The translations under genes were made by a program, and so were the position numbers. 38,012 nt of DNA, from assembly GCF_900114545.1 (NCBI RefSeq), contig NZ_FOTI01000028.1, positions 1 to 38,012 of the forward strand, read 5' to 3'. Below, one piece after another: positions 17,334-25,668 of this stretch. The notes below the pieces were generated by a model. The model did no database searches. It was not told where the DNA came from and worked only from the letters and a program-made list of their open reading frames with translations. Source of the stretch: Halanaerobium salsuginis (lineage in GTDB: Bacteria; Bacillota; Halanaerobiia; Halanaerobiales; Halanaerobiaceae). Each line of letters opens with the position of its first letter. Within the stretch, counting starts at the first letter, position 1.

Positions 17334-17960
17334 TTAATCAGCCAGCTGATAAAGCAGCGAATTAACAATTGCAGCTGCTACTGCACTACCACCACGTCTG
17401 CCCAGCAAAGTAATAAATGGAAAATCCTGTTTGTTAAGTTCAGCTTTCGATTCAGCTGCTCCAACAAATCCAACAGGAGTTCCAATTAGAAAATCAATTG
17501 CTTGATTTTCTAATTGATAAAGTCTAATTAATTCAAATAGAGCGGTTGGCGCATTACCAATAGCAAAGATTTTAGGTTGCTTAAGCTTTATTGCTTTTCT
17601 CATTGCCATAATTGAACGAGTTAAACCTGTTTTTTCTGCCTGACTGCGAACTTCAGAATCAGCAATAAAACATTTGACCTGACCTCCATATTCAGCTAAT
17701 TTAACTTTGTTAATTCCAGCCTGTAGCATTGAAACATCAGTAATTATATCTGCACCTTGCCGGAGTAGATTCTTTGCCCTGTTTACTGCATCAGGTGAAA
17801 ATCGTACTTGCCGGGCAAGCTCTGGTTCTGCAGTTGCATGTACAACTCTTTTTATTGTAATTAATTCTTCAGCAGTACAGTCAAGCTTATCCAGAGCACC
17901 AGCTATAATCTGCATACTTTTTTCTTCGATTGCAGTTGGATTATTTACTTCTATTTCCAT
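17334..17960 (-). CDS. cbiC: Cobalt-precorrin-8 methylmutase CbiC
   Basis: Moves the C11 methyl group to C12, yielding cobyrinic acid. The 208-residue protein has the catalytic histidine (His41) in KRVVHATAEPELA, followed by VRFSPDAV and later GNAPTALFEL, TPVGFVGAAESK and GRRGGSAVAAAIVN, all conserved in CbiC/CobH. ATG at 17960. It sits 23 bp after cobO and runs directly into cbiD. Confidence 0.94.
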   Translation of the reverse strand: MEIEVNNPTAIEEKSMQIIAGALDKLDCTAEELITIKRVVHATAEPELARQVRFSPDAVNRAKNLLRQGADIITDVSMLQAGINKVKLAEYGGQVKCFIADSEVRSQAEKTGLTRSIMAMRKAIKLKQPKIFAIGNAPTALFELIRLYQLENQAIDFLIGTPVGFVGAAESKAELNKQDFPFITLLGRRGGSAVAAAIVNSLLYQLAD

Positions 17961-17983
17961 AATTATTCAGTCCTTTTTGAAAA

Positions 17984-18496
17984 TTATTTTTCTATTCCCA
18001 GCCGGGCAGTTATTCCCTGCTGATAATAATGTTTAACCGCCTGCATTTCAGTAACTAAGTCAGCATATTCGATTAACTTAACTTCTGCTCCTCGCCCAGT
18101 AATTATAACCTCTACCTTAGTTTGACGTAGTTCCAGGATAGAAATTAAATCTTCTACTGTAAAAAAATTATAGTTAATTGCTATATTAGCTTCATCAAGA
18201 ATAACCAGATCATACTCCCCAGCAGTTAAAACTTTTTTTACAGTTTCTAAGCCTGCTCTTACAGCTAATCGATCAGCTTCTGTAGCTGATCTTTTAATAA
18301 AGTCTGGCTGGCCAAATTGACTGATTTTTATTGATGATAATTTTGCTAGAGCTTTTACTTCGCTGTAATCACCTTGCTTTAAAAATTGAGCAATAAATAT
18401 CTGCTTACCAGCTCCGGCAGCCCGCAGAGCAAGACCTAGAGCAGCAGTAGTTTTCCCTTTGCCATTTCCTGTATATACTTGAATCATTCCCCGCAT
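17984..18496 (-). CDS. cobO: Cob(I)yrinic acid a,c-diamide adenosyltransferase CobO/BtuR
   Basis: Transfers the 5'-deoxyadenosyl group of ATP to Co(I) corrinoid. It is a CobA/CobO/BtuR-type enzyme with the unusual P-loop GNGKGKTTAALG at about 10-21, QFLKQGDYSE near 56-65 and a Walker-B-like LVILDEANIA. At 170 residues it is of standard length. ATG at 18496 lies six bases after a perfect AGGAGG. It stands between cbiP and cbiC, and adenosylation precedes amidation by CbiP. Confidence 0.94.
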   Translation of the reverse strand: MRGMIQVYTGNGKGKTTAALGLALRAAGAGKQIFIAQFLKQGDYSEVKALAKLSSIKISQFGQPDFIKRSATEADRLAVRAGLETVKKVLTAGEYDLVILDEANIAINYNFFTVEDLISILELRQTKVEVIITGRGAEVKLIEYADLVTEMQAVKHYYQQGITARLGIEK

Positions 18497-18506
18497 TAAA
18501 ATCCTC

Positions 18507-20045
18507 CTATACTTCTTTATTAATAATTTTATTTAACAAATCTAAATCAAGATACTGGCTAAATTTATCAGCCAGATAATTATAGTTTTTTTCTCTTAAA
18601 AAATCAGCCGACTCTATATTTGGCAGTGGTTTTAAACCTTTTTTTAAACGCAAATAATTAATCAAAGCACTGCGGAATTCATCATTCCTAAAAATATCAT
18701 GTAAATAAGTTCCCCAGACATTGCCTGCTTTATTTATGGCGCCAGAAAGATAGGCTTTTTTATTGTCAGCTAAAGATTTAGCAGTAGATTTAAATCTTTT
18801 AATTTTAAATAATTGTTTACTCTCTTTGCTTAAAGTACTGCGCCCCTGATGAATTTCATAAGCAGTTAATTTTGTAAATTGATCAGCTTTACTAAATGGT
18901 AAATTCCCCAGATCAAAAGCCTGCACCTGACTTGTTATTTTTTCTGAACTTAATTCTGTCCTTAAAGGTAGTAAGTTTAAACCAGTCTGCTGCTTGATCA
19001 CTGATTCTTGCTGATCTGGATCGCTAATTTCTTTACCCAGCATTTGATAACCAGCACAAATACCAATTATCATTTTACCTGCTTTAGCCGCCTGACAAAT
19101 CAAATCGGCCAACCCAGTTTGATAAAGAAAGTTAAGTGATTTAATTGTAGTTTTGCTGCCCGGCAGAATAATTAAATCAGGCTGACCAAATTCTGCAGCT
19201 GAACTAATGAATCTTAAGCTTATTCCTGGCATAAACTTAAAGTAATCAAAATCAGTAAAATTAGCCAGCTGAGGATAGGCAATAACTACTAGATCAAGCT
19301 GATGTTCAGATTGCTTAAATACTCTGGTAGTTAGACTATTTTCAGCTGGTAGAGAAAGTTCTTTTAAGTAGGGCATTACACCCAAAACTTTTTTTCCTGT
19401 TCTAGCTTCAATTATTTTAACTCCATCGGCAAAATCCGCTGGATCACCGCGAAATTTATTAATAATAATTCCTTTAATTCGTTTACGTTCTTTTTCTGTT
19501 AACAATTCAAAGGTACCAATAACAGCTGCAAAAATACCGCCTTTATCAATATCTGCTATCAGAATAACTGGTGCATTTGCTAATTCTGCTGACTTCATAT
19601 TAACTAAATCTTTGTTTTTTAAATTAATTTCAGCTGGACTGCCTCCGCCTTCGAGTACTATTAAATCAAAGTTTTCACTTAATTCAATCAGAGCCTGCTT
19701 CACTACTTTTAGAAAAAAATTATGTTCAGAAAAATATTGATCTGCCTGCATATTTTTATAAATTTTTCCTAGCAAAATCACTTGAGAATCATCATCAGCA
19801 TTTGGCTTTAATAAAATAGGACTCATTTGAACAGTTGGTTTTACCTGAGCTGCTGCTGCCTGAACTGCCTGAGCCATAGCTACCTCACTACCATCTGCAC
19901 AAATATAAGAATTGAGTGACATGTTCTGAGCTTTAAAAGGTGTTACTTTATAACCCTGCCTGGCAAAAAAACGACAACATGCAGCAGCTAAAATGCTTTT
20001 ACCAACTTCAGAAGCTGTGCCCTGAAACATAATTGTTTTTGTCAT
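18507..20045 (-). CDS. cbiP: Cobyric acid synthase CbiP (canonical copy)
   Basis: Glutamine-dependent amidation of the b, d, e and g side chains of adenosylcobyrinate diamide. It is a 512-residue, two-domain protein: ATPase with GTASEVGKS (9-17), PFKAQNMSLNS (36-46), SPILLKP (75-81) and LIADIDKGG (162-170); glutaminase with Cys330 in GICAGYQMLG and His449 in GTYLHD. All conserved positions of the family are present, so I regard this as the working copy. It lies 23 bp behind a divergent paralog and 10 bp before cobO. Confidence 0.94.
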   Translation of the reverse strand: MTKTIMFQGTASEVGKSILAAACCRFFARQGYKVTPFKAQNMSLNSYICADGSEVAMAQAVQAAAAQVKPTVQMSPILLKPNADDDSQVILLGKIYKNMQADQYFSEHNFFLKVVKQALIELSENFDLIVLEGGGSPAEINLKNKDLVNMKSAELANAPVILIADIDKGGIFAAVIGTFELLTEKERKRIKGIIINKFRGDPADFADGVKIIEARTGKKVLGVMPYLKELSLPAENSLTTRVFKQSEHQLDLVVIAYPQLANFTDFDYFKFMPGISLRFISSAAEFGQPDLIILPGSKTTIKSLNFLYQTGLADLICQAAKAGKMIIGICAGYQMLGKEISDPDQQESVIKQQTGLNLLPLRTELSSEKITSQVQAFDLGNLPFSKADQFTKLTAYEIHQGRSTLSKESKQLFKIKRFKSTAKSLADNKKAYLSGAINKAGNVWGTYLHDIFRNDEFRSALINYLRLKKGLKPLPNIESADFLREKNYNYLADKFSQYLDLDLLNKIINKEV

Positions 20046-20068
20046 AATAAATTTCTGCCCTTTCTAAA

Positions 20069-21676
20069 TCAATTTAATTTTAAGCCAATAATTTCAAAGT
20101 TTAATTTTTCTGCCAGACCAGCTGCCAACAAATCAAAATTTCTTTCTAGCTCTTGCTGATAAGATAAGCTAAATCTGGCAGCTTTAAAATCAGCCTGATA
20201 AGAATTGTTCGAAGAAATTTTAAGCTTAGTTTTTTTCTGCCAGAGAAAAGTTAATAATTTACTCCGAAAACTGTCATTACTAAATAAATCATGCAGATAA
20301 GTGCCTAGACAGTTTCCTGCTGTATTAACTGCACCATCCTTAATGATTTTATTACAAGATTTACTGCTTTCTATTGGCTGAAGTTCAAATAGATGAGCTG
20401 TTCTTTTAGTTAGATAAGTAGTCTGCCCCTGATGAATTTCATAACCGGATAATTCTGCTGTGGATAATTCTTTTAAAAAAGATGATTGGGATTCTGCTAA
20501 AACTGGATTAAGTACTGCTTTTACCTGCTGTGTAGTTTTATTAGTATAAAATTCTGTTTTAATAGGCAGCAGTCCCAACCCTGCAATTTCGCTGAGCTCA
20601 CTCTCTGTTCCAGCTTGGTCAATTATTTTTTGACCAAGCATCTGATAGCCACCACAAATACCAATTACCATCTTCCCCTGGGCAACTGCTAATTTAATTT
20701 GCTCAGCTAAACCACTGCTTTTTAAATAATTTAAGTCAGCCATGGTTGTTTTACTCCCCGGAATTATAATTAAATCATAGCCAGCCAAATCAGCCTGAGC
20801 AGTCAAATAGCTTAGTTCAACATGATTTTCTAATTCTAGTGCTTTAAAATCAGTAAAATTAGCTAGCTGAGGTAATTTTAAGACAGCAATCTTAATTAAA
20901 TTATTTTTATTAGTTTTATTTAAACTAGTTTTGGATCGAAATTTGAGCGAAGCCGAATCTTCTTCTGGTAAATTAATTTTTTTAAAATAAGGCAAAACTC
21001 CTAGCATTGGTTTTTTAGTATAGTTACTCAGAAAATCTAGAGCTGGCTCCAGGATATTATAATCTCCTCTAAATTTATTGATCAATAATCCTTTAACCAA
21101 TTCTCTTTCTGCTGGCCTGAAAAGTTTTATAGTTCCAACCAAAGCTGCCAGGCTACCGCCCTGCTCAATACTAGATGCTAAAACAACCGGAGTTTGATTA
21201 AGCAGAGCTGTATACATATTGGCCAGATCTGGTCCCTGCCGATTTAATTCAACCGGACTACCTGCACCTTCCAGAATTACAAATTGATGTTGAGAAATCA
21301 AGTTACTCAAAGACTGCTGAATTACTCTTTGCATCTGGCTTTGATAATCTTTTTTGATTACCTGATAAGGACCTGTAAAAACTACTTCTCCCTGTAAAAT
21401 AAGCTGACATTTACCAATTCCAAGTGGTTTCAATAAAACTGGCTGCATATCTGCTGTAGCGGTTTTATAAGCAGCCTGTGCCTGTAAAAATTGGGCAAAT
21501 CCAATTTCAGCACCAGTAGTTGTTATAGCAGAATTTAACGACATATTCCAGGCTTTAAAAGGAACTACATCAATACCTTGATTAGCTAAAAGGCGGCAGA
21601 GACCTGTTACAATAAAACTTTTACCTGTATCAGATGCTGTTCCCTGAATCATTAATGTTTTTGCCTGTCTGTACAT
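20069..21676 (-). CDS. Second cobyric acid synthase-like protein (divergent CbiP paralog)
   Basis: A 535-residue paralog of the next gene with the same two domains: GTASDTGKS at 12-20, a glutaminase nucleophile Cys341 in GICGGYQMLG and His462 in GTYLHD. The ATPase domain differs at positions conserved in CbiP: PFKAWNM (Trp43 for Gln), LKPLGIGKCQL in place of a DxGSQV-type loop, and ASSIEQGG (167-174) in place of ADIDxGG. It is first in the operon, with ATG at 21676 behind AAGGAG. It could share the four amidations, act on another corrinoid, or have lost ATPase activity. The family is clear; the function is not. Confidence 0.8.
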   Translation of the reverse strand: MYRQAKTLMIQGTASDTGKSFIVTGLCRLLANQGIDVVPFKAWNMSLNSAITTTGAEIGFAQFLQAQAAYKTATADMQPVLLKPLGIGKCQLILQGEVVFTGPYQVIKKDYQSQMQRVIQQSLSNLISQHQFVILEGAGSPVELNRQGPDLANMYTALLNQTPVVLASSIEQGGSLAALVGTIKLFRPAERELVKGLLINKFRGDYNILEPALDFLSNYTKKPMLGVLPYFKKINLPEEDSASLKFRSKTSLNKTNKNNLIKIAVLKLPQLANFTDFKALELENHVELSYLTAQADLAGYDLIIIPGSKTTMADLNYLKSSGLAEQIKLAVAQGKMVIGICGGYQMLGQKIIDQAGTESELSEIAGLGLLPIKTEFYTNKTTQQVKAVLNPVLAESQSSFLKELSTAELSGYEIHQGQTTYLTKRTAHLFELQPIESSKSCNKIIKDGAVNTAGNCLGTYLHDLFSNDSFRSKLLTFLWQKKTKLKISSNNSYQADFKAARFSLSYQQELERNFDLLAAGLAEKLNFEIIGLKLN

Positions 21677-21727
21677 TATCCTACTCCTTAATTATCATAA
21701 TAATTTTAAACTCTTTTAAAAACTAAA

Positions 21728-21750
21728 ATCCCAACCAATTCGGTTGGGAT
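21728..21750 (-). terminator. Intrinsic terminator between riboswitch and first operon gene
   Basis: A perfect 9-bp stem (ATCCCAACC / GGTTGGGAT) with a 5-nt loop, followed on the minus strand by TTTTAGTTTTT. It lies about 100 nt past the riboswitch aptamer and 52 bp before the first start codon, so it is the likely off-switch used when cobalamin is bound. The matching antiterminator pairing was not resolved. Confidence 0.75.
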
Positions 21751-21849
21751 AGGAAATTCAATTAAATTGTATTTTAAATTTAGTTAATAAATAAAAAAAT
21801 AACTATTTAAAATCAATAACTACCTACCTATTCCTGCTGCCGAAGATCC

Positions 21850-21985
21850 TGTAGGAAACATAAATAGGCAGGTCTCCTGACTCCTGGTTAAGCAAAGTTA
21901 AACAGTTACAGTGGCGGGCCCGTTCAGGCTTTTAACCTGATTCCCTATTCTCCTAAAGCCATAGCTAAAGGCACCTATTCATATC
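21850..21985 (-). promoter_or_regulatory. Cobalamin (AdoCbl) riboswitch
   Basis: On the minus strand the conserved blocks appear in order: AATAGGTGCC near 21980-21970, GAATAGGGAATC, a hairpin with loop AAAA (CAGGTTAAAAGCCTG), ACGGGCCCGCCACTGT (around 21922-21908), and AGTCAGGAGACCTGCCTATTT (around 21885-21864, the B12-box region). This is the standard cobalamin riboswitch core. It precedes the entire biosynthesis and cobalt uptake operon, so the pathway should be turned off by its product. The stretch 21760-21850 between aptamer and terminator is AT-rich leader. Confidence 0.95.
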
Positions 21986-22012
21986 ACTATATTATTTTTT
22001 TAATATCGAAAA

Positions 22013-22042
22013 ATCATAATTGCTTTATTATATATTATTCAA
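22013..22042 (-). promoter_or_regulatory. Putative promoter of the cobalamin operon
   Basis: TTGAAT at 22037-22042 and TATGAT at 22013-22018 (minus strand), spaced 18 bp, would start RNA about 20 nt ahead of the riboswitch. It lies in the gap after the phosphatase gene. It is a moderate sigma-A match in an AT-rich region; read-through from the upstream gene is an alternative. Confidence 0.45.
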
Positions 22043-22066
22043 GCTGCTAATTTAATATCCTGCTTT

Positions 22067-22693
22067 TTAATTTAAATTTTGAGCTGGTCTGGCTAAAATC
22101 AAATTTAATTTACTTAAAATAGGAGTTTTTTCATAAAATTTAATTATTGTTACTGAAGTATTATCGACTTCAAATTGCCAGAAACGCTTAAGATCAACTT
22201 TAAGGAAAATACTTAAGGCAATCTTTACCACACCACCATGAGTAACAACAATTAACTTTTGCTCCTGATTTTTTTCAATAATTTCAGTTAAATAATCGCC
22301 AACTCGCTGACTAAATTGAGTTAAGTTCTCTCCTCCAGGAGGATTGTAAATTGCTGGGTTTTTTTGCCAATTTAAATATAGATCTGGATATTTACTTTCT
22401 ATTTCATTAAAATTGTCGCCTTCCCAATTACCAAAATCAATTTCTCTGAGAGCAGAACTTTCGATTACATCAGTTTTATTACCAAAAGTAGTGCTAGCAG
22501 TTGCACGAGCTCGACTAAGATCACTACTATAAATCAAGTCATAATTAAAATCTATTTTTTTAAGACAAGCACCTAATAACTCTGCCTGATGATATCCTGT
22601 CTGATTAAGTTCTATATCTGTTTGTCCCTGAATAAGAGATTTTTTATTCCAGTCAGTTTCACCATGTCTAATCAAAATTAATTCTGTTGTCAT
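22067..22693 (-). CDS. cobC: Histidine phosphatase family protein, probable alpha-ribazole phosphatase CobC
   Basis: A 208-residue phosphoglycerate-mutase-like phosphatase. The phosphohistidine motif LIRHGETDWN (7-16, His10) and the second catalytic His152 in VVTHGG are present, with Arg61/Arg63 and Glu84 in the expected region. Such proteins include CobC, which removes the 5'-phosphate from alpha-ribazole phosphate or adenosylcobalamin phosphate, and many general sugar-phosphate phosphatases. The position directly before the riboswitch-controlled cobalamin operon, in the same direction, favours CobC, but sequence alone does not fix the substrate. ATG at 22693 follows AAAGGAG. It has its own promoter and lies outside riboswitch control. 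Confidence 0.7.
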   Translation of the reverse strand: MTTELILIRHGETDWNKKSLIQGQTDIELNQTGYHQAELLGACLKKIDFNYDLIYSSDLSRARATASTTFGNKTDVIESSALREIDFGNWEGDNFNEIESKYPDLYLNWQKNPAIYNPPGGENLTQFSQRVGDYLTEIIEKNQEQKLIVVTHGGVVKIALSIFLKVDLKRFWQFEVDNTSVTIIKFYEKTPILSKLNLILARPAQNLN

Positions 22694-22751
22694 CTAAAAA
22701 ACTCCTTTTTAAACTCACTTATAAGATTAAGACTTATAAATAACTAAACTA

Positions 22752-22780
22752 ATTATAACTGTTTTAATTATATGAAGCAA
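22752..22780 (-). promoter_or_regulatory. Promoter of the CobC-like gene
   Basis: TTGCTT at 22775-22780 and TATAAT at 22752-22757 on the minus strand, spaced 17 bp, about 60 bp ahead of the start codon. A close sigma-A match, arranged back-to-back with the fchA promoter. Confidence 0.6.
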
Positions 22781-22812
22781 GAAATAAACTTTTGCTGACT
22801 ACCAGAAGGAGC

Positions 22813-22841
22813 TTGTTATCACTCTTTACATCTTATATAAT
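22813..22841 (+). promoter_or_regulatory. Promoter of fchA-folD
   Basis: TTGTTA at 22813-22818 and TATAAT at 22836-22841 with 17-bp spacing on the plus strand, about 80 bp before the fchA start. The -10 is a perfect consensus. The leader is short and I see no riboswitch in it. Confidence 0.65.
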
Positions 22842-22923
22842 TTAAATATGAATCTTCAACATAATTTTTCAATTTAGGAGTAGATTTAAATTATATTTAG
22901 TTTAGAAGGGAGCTTGATTATCT

Positions 22924-23523
22924 ATGTACGATAAAAGTACTATTGCTGAGTTTTTAAGTGATTTAAGTTCTAAAAATTCTATTCCAGGGGGAGGAAGTGC
23001 TGCTGCTTTAACTGGAGCAATTAATGCCGCTTTAATTAGTTTTATTGCTAATTTAACTATTGGTAAAGAAAAATATGCTGCTGTAGAAATTGAAGCTCAA
23101 GAAATTCTGGCAGAAAGCGAAGAACTAAAACTAGAAATGTTAAAAATGATGGATCAAGATGCCCAAATTTTACAGGATATCTTAGCAAAATATAAAAGTT
23201 CAAATCAGGCTGAATTGGAAAAAGTCTGCCAGAGTGCAGTTGAGTTTTCTCTTACTATGAGTAAGAAAGCAGTTAGATTAATGAGATTAACTCTAGAAAT
23301 TAGTGAAATCGGCAATCAGCTCTTAGCAAGTGATTTTGAAGTAGCTGCCTATTTGGGAGATGCAGCTGTTAATAGTGCAATTGCTAATGTTAAAATTAAT
23401 CTTAAAAATGTCAAAAAAATAGATTATATTAATAATGTTAAACAGGAATGTAGTAAATTGAAAACAAAAAGTTCTAATTTAAAGACTGAAATAATTGAAT
23501 TAGCCGAACAAAAAATATACTGA
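22924..23523 (+). CDS. fchA: Methenyltetrahydrofolate cyclohydrolase / formiminotetrahydrofolate cyclodeaminase FchA
   Basis: A 199-residue, mostly helical protein of the cyclodeaminase/cyclohydrolase family, with the N-terminal IPGGGSAAA motif (20-28) that shapes the folate site. FchA converts 5,10-methenyl-THF to 10-formyl-THF; relatives release ammonia from formimino-THF in histidine and purine degradation. The adjacent folD, 39 bp downstream, and the missing cyclohydrolase lysine in that FolD favour the cyclohydrolase role. ATG at 22924 follows GAAGGGAG. The two-gene unit is transcribed away from the cobalamin operon. Confidence 0.85.
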   Translation: MYDKSTIAEFLSDLSSKNSIPGGGSAAALTGAINAALISFIANLTIGKEKYAAVEIEAQEILAESEELKLEMLKMMDQDAQILQDILAKYKSSNQAELEKVCQSAVEFSLTMSKKAVRLMRLTLEISEIGNQLLASDFEVAAYLGDAAVNSAIANVKINLKNVKKIDYINNVKQECSKLKTKSSNLKTEIIELAEQKIY

Positions 23524-23562
23524 TGACTAGCCAGATAAATATTTTATAAAGGAGAAAAGATA

Positions 23563-24405
23563 ATGCAAGAACTAAATGGAAAACCTGTCGCTGCTAAAAT
23601 TAAAGCGGCAGTTCAGGCTGAATTACAGCAAATAAAAAAAACATTATCTAAACAACCCAATTTATTGGTTTTACAATATGGTAATGATCAGGCAAGTAAA
23701 ACTTACGCCAATAGAATTGAAAAGAATTGTCAAGAGGTTGGAATTAATTTCAGTTATGAACAATTCAATAAAAATCCTGATGGTTTTAAACAAAGAATTC
23801 GAACTGCTAATCTAGACCCTGAGATATCAGCAATTATGATTCAACAACCTTTAACAGATAATTTAAAAAATAGTTTAGAATTAATTAGCCCCAGTAAAGA
23901 TGTAGAAGGAATTACCTCAGCATCTCTAGGTAAACTTTTCACAGGTCTTTCTGGTTTAAAACCATGTACTGCAGAAGCTTGTCTGGAAATAATTAATTAT
24001 TATGGAATTAAAGTCACCGGTAAAAAAGCAGCAGTAATTGGGCGCAGCAATATTGTTGGAAAACCAATAGCTATGTTATTACAGCAAGCAGATGCAACTG
24101 TTACAATTTGTCATTCTAAAACCAAGAATTTAGCTGCTGAAATTAAAGCTGCTGAAATTATAATAGCTGCCGCCGGGAAAGCTGCTTTAATTACAGCAGA
24201 AATGCTGTCTTCTAACTCAATTGTAATAGATGTTGGTACTAATTTTGTCCAGGGTAAACTGGTTGGAGATGTTGATTATCTAAATGCAAGTAGAAAAGTC
24301 AGCAAGATTACTCCTGTACCAGGTGGAGTTGGCACAGTTACTAATCAAGTTTTAATGAGAAATATTGTTAAAGCATTTAAAAATATTAATTTAAATAATA
24401 AGTAG
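23563..24405 (+). CDS. folD: Methylenetetrahydrofolate dehydrogenase FolD (cyclohydrolase lysine missing)
   Basis: A 280-residue FolD: a catalytic N-domain, then a Rossmann domain with GRSNIVGKPIAMLL at about 159-172 and TPVPGGVGTVT near the C-terminus. In bifunctional FolD the substrate Tyr is followed four residues later by a Lys needed for cyclohydrolase activity (human Tyr52/Lys56). Here Tyr48 is followed by Ile52 in SKTYANRIEK. Gln94 of the IQQPL motif is kept; the usual DVDG is DVEG (Glu115). It is therefore probably only a 5,10-methylene-THF dehydrogenase, with FchA supplying the hydrolase step. The start follows AAAGGAGAA. Confidence 0.9.
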   Translation: MQELNGKPVAAKIKAAVQAELQQIKKTLSKQPNLLVLQYGNDQASKTYANRIEKNCQEVGINFSYEQFNKNPDGFKQRIRTANLDPEISAIMIQQPLTDNLKNSLELISPSKDVEGITSASLGKLFTGLSGLKPCTAEACLEIINYYGIKVTGKKAAVIGRSNIVGKPIAMLLQQADATVTICHSKTKNLAAEIKAAEIIIAAAGKAALITAEMLSSNSIVIDVGTNFVQGKLVGDVDYLNASRKVSKITPVPGGVGTVTNQVLMRNIVKAFKNINLNNK

Positions 24406-24438
24406 TTCTACAATTGTCTTTTATTTAACTAAAAAAGT

Positions 24439-24480
24439 TAAGAGCAGCTTGTCTAATTTTTTATAACCAAGCTGCTCTTA
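24439..24480. terminator. Convergent terminator between folD and the dehydratase gene
   Basis: A 13-bp perfect stem (24439-24451 with 24468-24480; TAAGAGCAGCTTG / CAAGCTGCTCTTA) with a 16-nt loop. On the minus strand it is followed by CTTTTTTAG-like Ts, so it is strongest for the minus-strand operon ending at 24487. On the plus strand the following Ts are broken (TAATATTTATT), but it may also serve folD. Confidence 0.8.
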
Positions 24481-24486
24481 TAATAT

Positions 24487-25668
24487 TTATTCATATTCTG
24501 TTAACACTATCTCATCTCGATTAAGCTCAACTCCAAAGCCAGGCAAATCTGGGACAACAAGTTTTCCGTTAACTGGAATAGGTTCATTTTTAAGCAAGGG
24601 ATAATATTGTGGTATTACTTGATCAGCCTGAGGTGCCATCATAATATATTCAGTAAAAGGAGAATTGGTTTTTGTAGTTACATAATGATGACTATAAGGA
24701 CCACTACCATGAGGAATAATCATTTTAGAATTAGCATCTGCTAAATTTCCAATTTTAATCAATTCGGTTAAACCGCCACACCAACCAATATCTGGTTGAA
24801 TAATATCAAGTTCACAATTTTCTATAAGAGCACGAAATCCATAACGAGTAGCTTCATGTTCTCCACCAGTAATCAGCATTCCCTCTGCAGCTCTTGCTTT
24901 TAATTTTTTATATGACCAATAATCATCAGGATTAAAACATTCTTCCAACCAGTAAAAATCAAATTCAGCTGCGTCTTTCATTAATTTTTCTGCGTAAGGG
25001 AGATCAAGAGACATCCAGCAATCCCACATTAACATAAATTCCTTGCCACAGCTTGCTCTCATTTTAGCAGCAATTTCTCTATTTTTATTCAGACCAGGTA
25101 AACTATCTGCTGGCCCATATGGTAGCGCCATTTTACCTCCAATAAACCCCATTTCTTTAGCCAGGTCAGGTCGGGGTCCAGTTGCGTAAAAATCAAGTTC
25201 ATTTCTAACTTTCACCCCCAGCATTGCATAAACTGGCTCCTGCCGCAGCCTACCTAATAAATCCCATAAAGCTAGATCTACAGCAGAAATAGCATTTAAG
25301 ACTATTCCTTTTCTCCCATAAAAAATAGTGCTTTTATACATCTGATCCCACATTAGTTCTATATTACTAACATCCTGGCCTATTATAAATCTTTTTAAAT
25401 GATTTTTAACAATCCAGGCAGCTGGTATTCCTCCAGTTGTAATTCCAAATCCAACCGTACCATCATCAGCTTCTATCTCAACTATAAGTGTTTTTAAAAT
25501 ATTAATCCCAAAACTTAGTCTACTTGCTTTATATTCGGGATAAATACTCATTGGTGTCGAAACTTGTCCTACAATCCAGTGGTCTTCTGATTGATCATGA
25601 TAATCTGCTCCACCTTCACCTACTACATATACCCTTAAATCTACAATTTTTTTCCCCATTAAACTCAT
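24487..25668 (-). CDS. rhmD: Enolase-superfamily sugar-acid dehydratase, L-rhamnonate dehydratase-like (RhmD)
   Basis: A mandelate-racemase-subgroup enzyme of 393 residues, closely similar over its length to E. coli RhmD (YfaW): YHDQ (23-26), KASRLSFGIN (48-56), FYATGPRPDLAKEMGFIGGKM (in two blocks at 160-180), metal ligands Asp216, Glu242 and Glu270, GEH with His271, and the Asp293/His320 pair in QPDIGWCGG and IPHGS. Such enzymes dehydrate aldonates to 2-keto-3-deoxy acids; RhmD accepts L-rhamnonate, L-lyxonate and L-mannonate. No rhamnose genes occur here, so the true substrate is open. It overlaps the aldolase stop by 1 bp (TAATG) and ends the operon. Confidence 0.83.
   Translation of the reverse strand: MSLMGKKIVDLRVYVVGEGGADYHDQSEDHWIVGQVSTPMSIYPEYKASRLSFGINILKTLIVEIEADDGTVGFGITTGGIPAAWIVKNHLKRFIIGQDVSNIELMWDQMYKSTIFYGRKGIVLNAISAVDLALWDLLGRLRQEPVYAMLGVKVRNELDFYATGPRPDLAKEMGFIGGKMALPYGPADSLPGLNKNREIAAKMRASCGKEFMLMWDCWMSLDLPYAEKLMKDAAEFDFYWLEECFNPDDYWSYKKLKARAAEGMLITGGEHEATRYGFRALIENCELDIIQPDIGWCGGLTELIKIGNLADANSKMIIPHGSGPYSHHYVTTKTNSPFTEYIMMAPQADQVIPQYYPLLKNEPIPVNGKLVVPDLPGFGVELNRDEIVLTEYE

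Noticed and set aside
16830-18036. Plus-strand frames of 109-135 codons inside cbiD and cbiC
   Set aside because: Antisense to conserved cobalamin genes with no ribosome binding site or recognisable domain.
24487-25668. Assigning the dehydratase firmly to rhamnose catabolism
   Set aside because: Catalytic residues fit RhmD, but no rhamnose transport, dehydrogenase or lactonase genes are present, so the substrate is left open.
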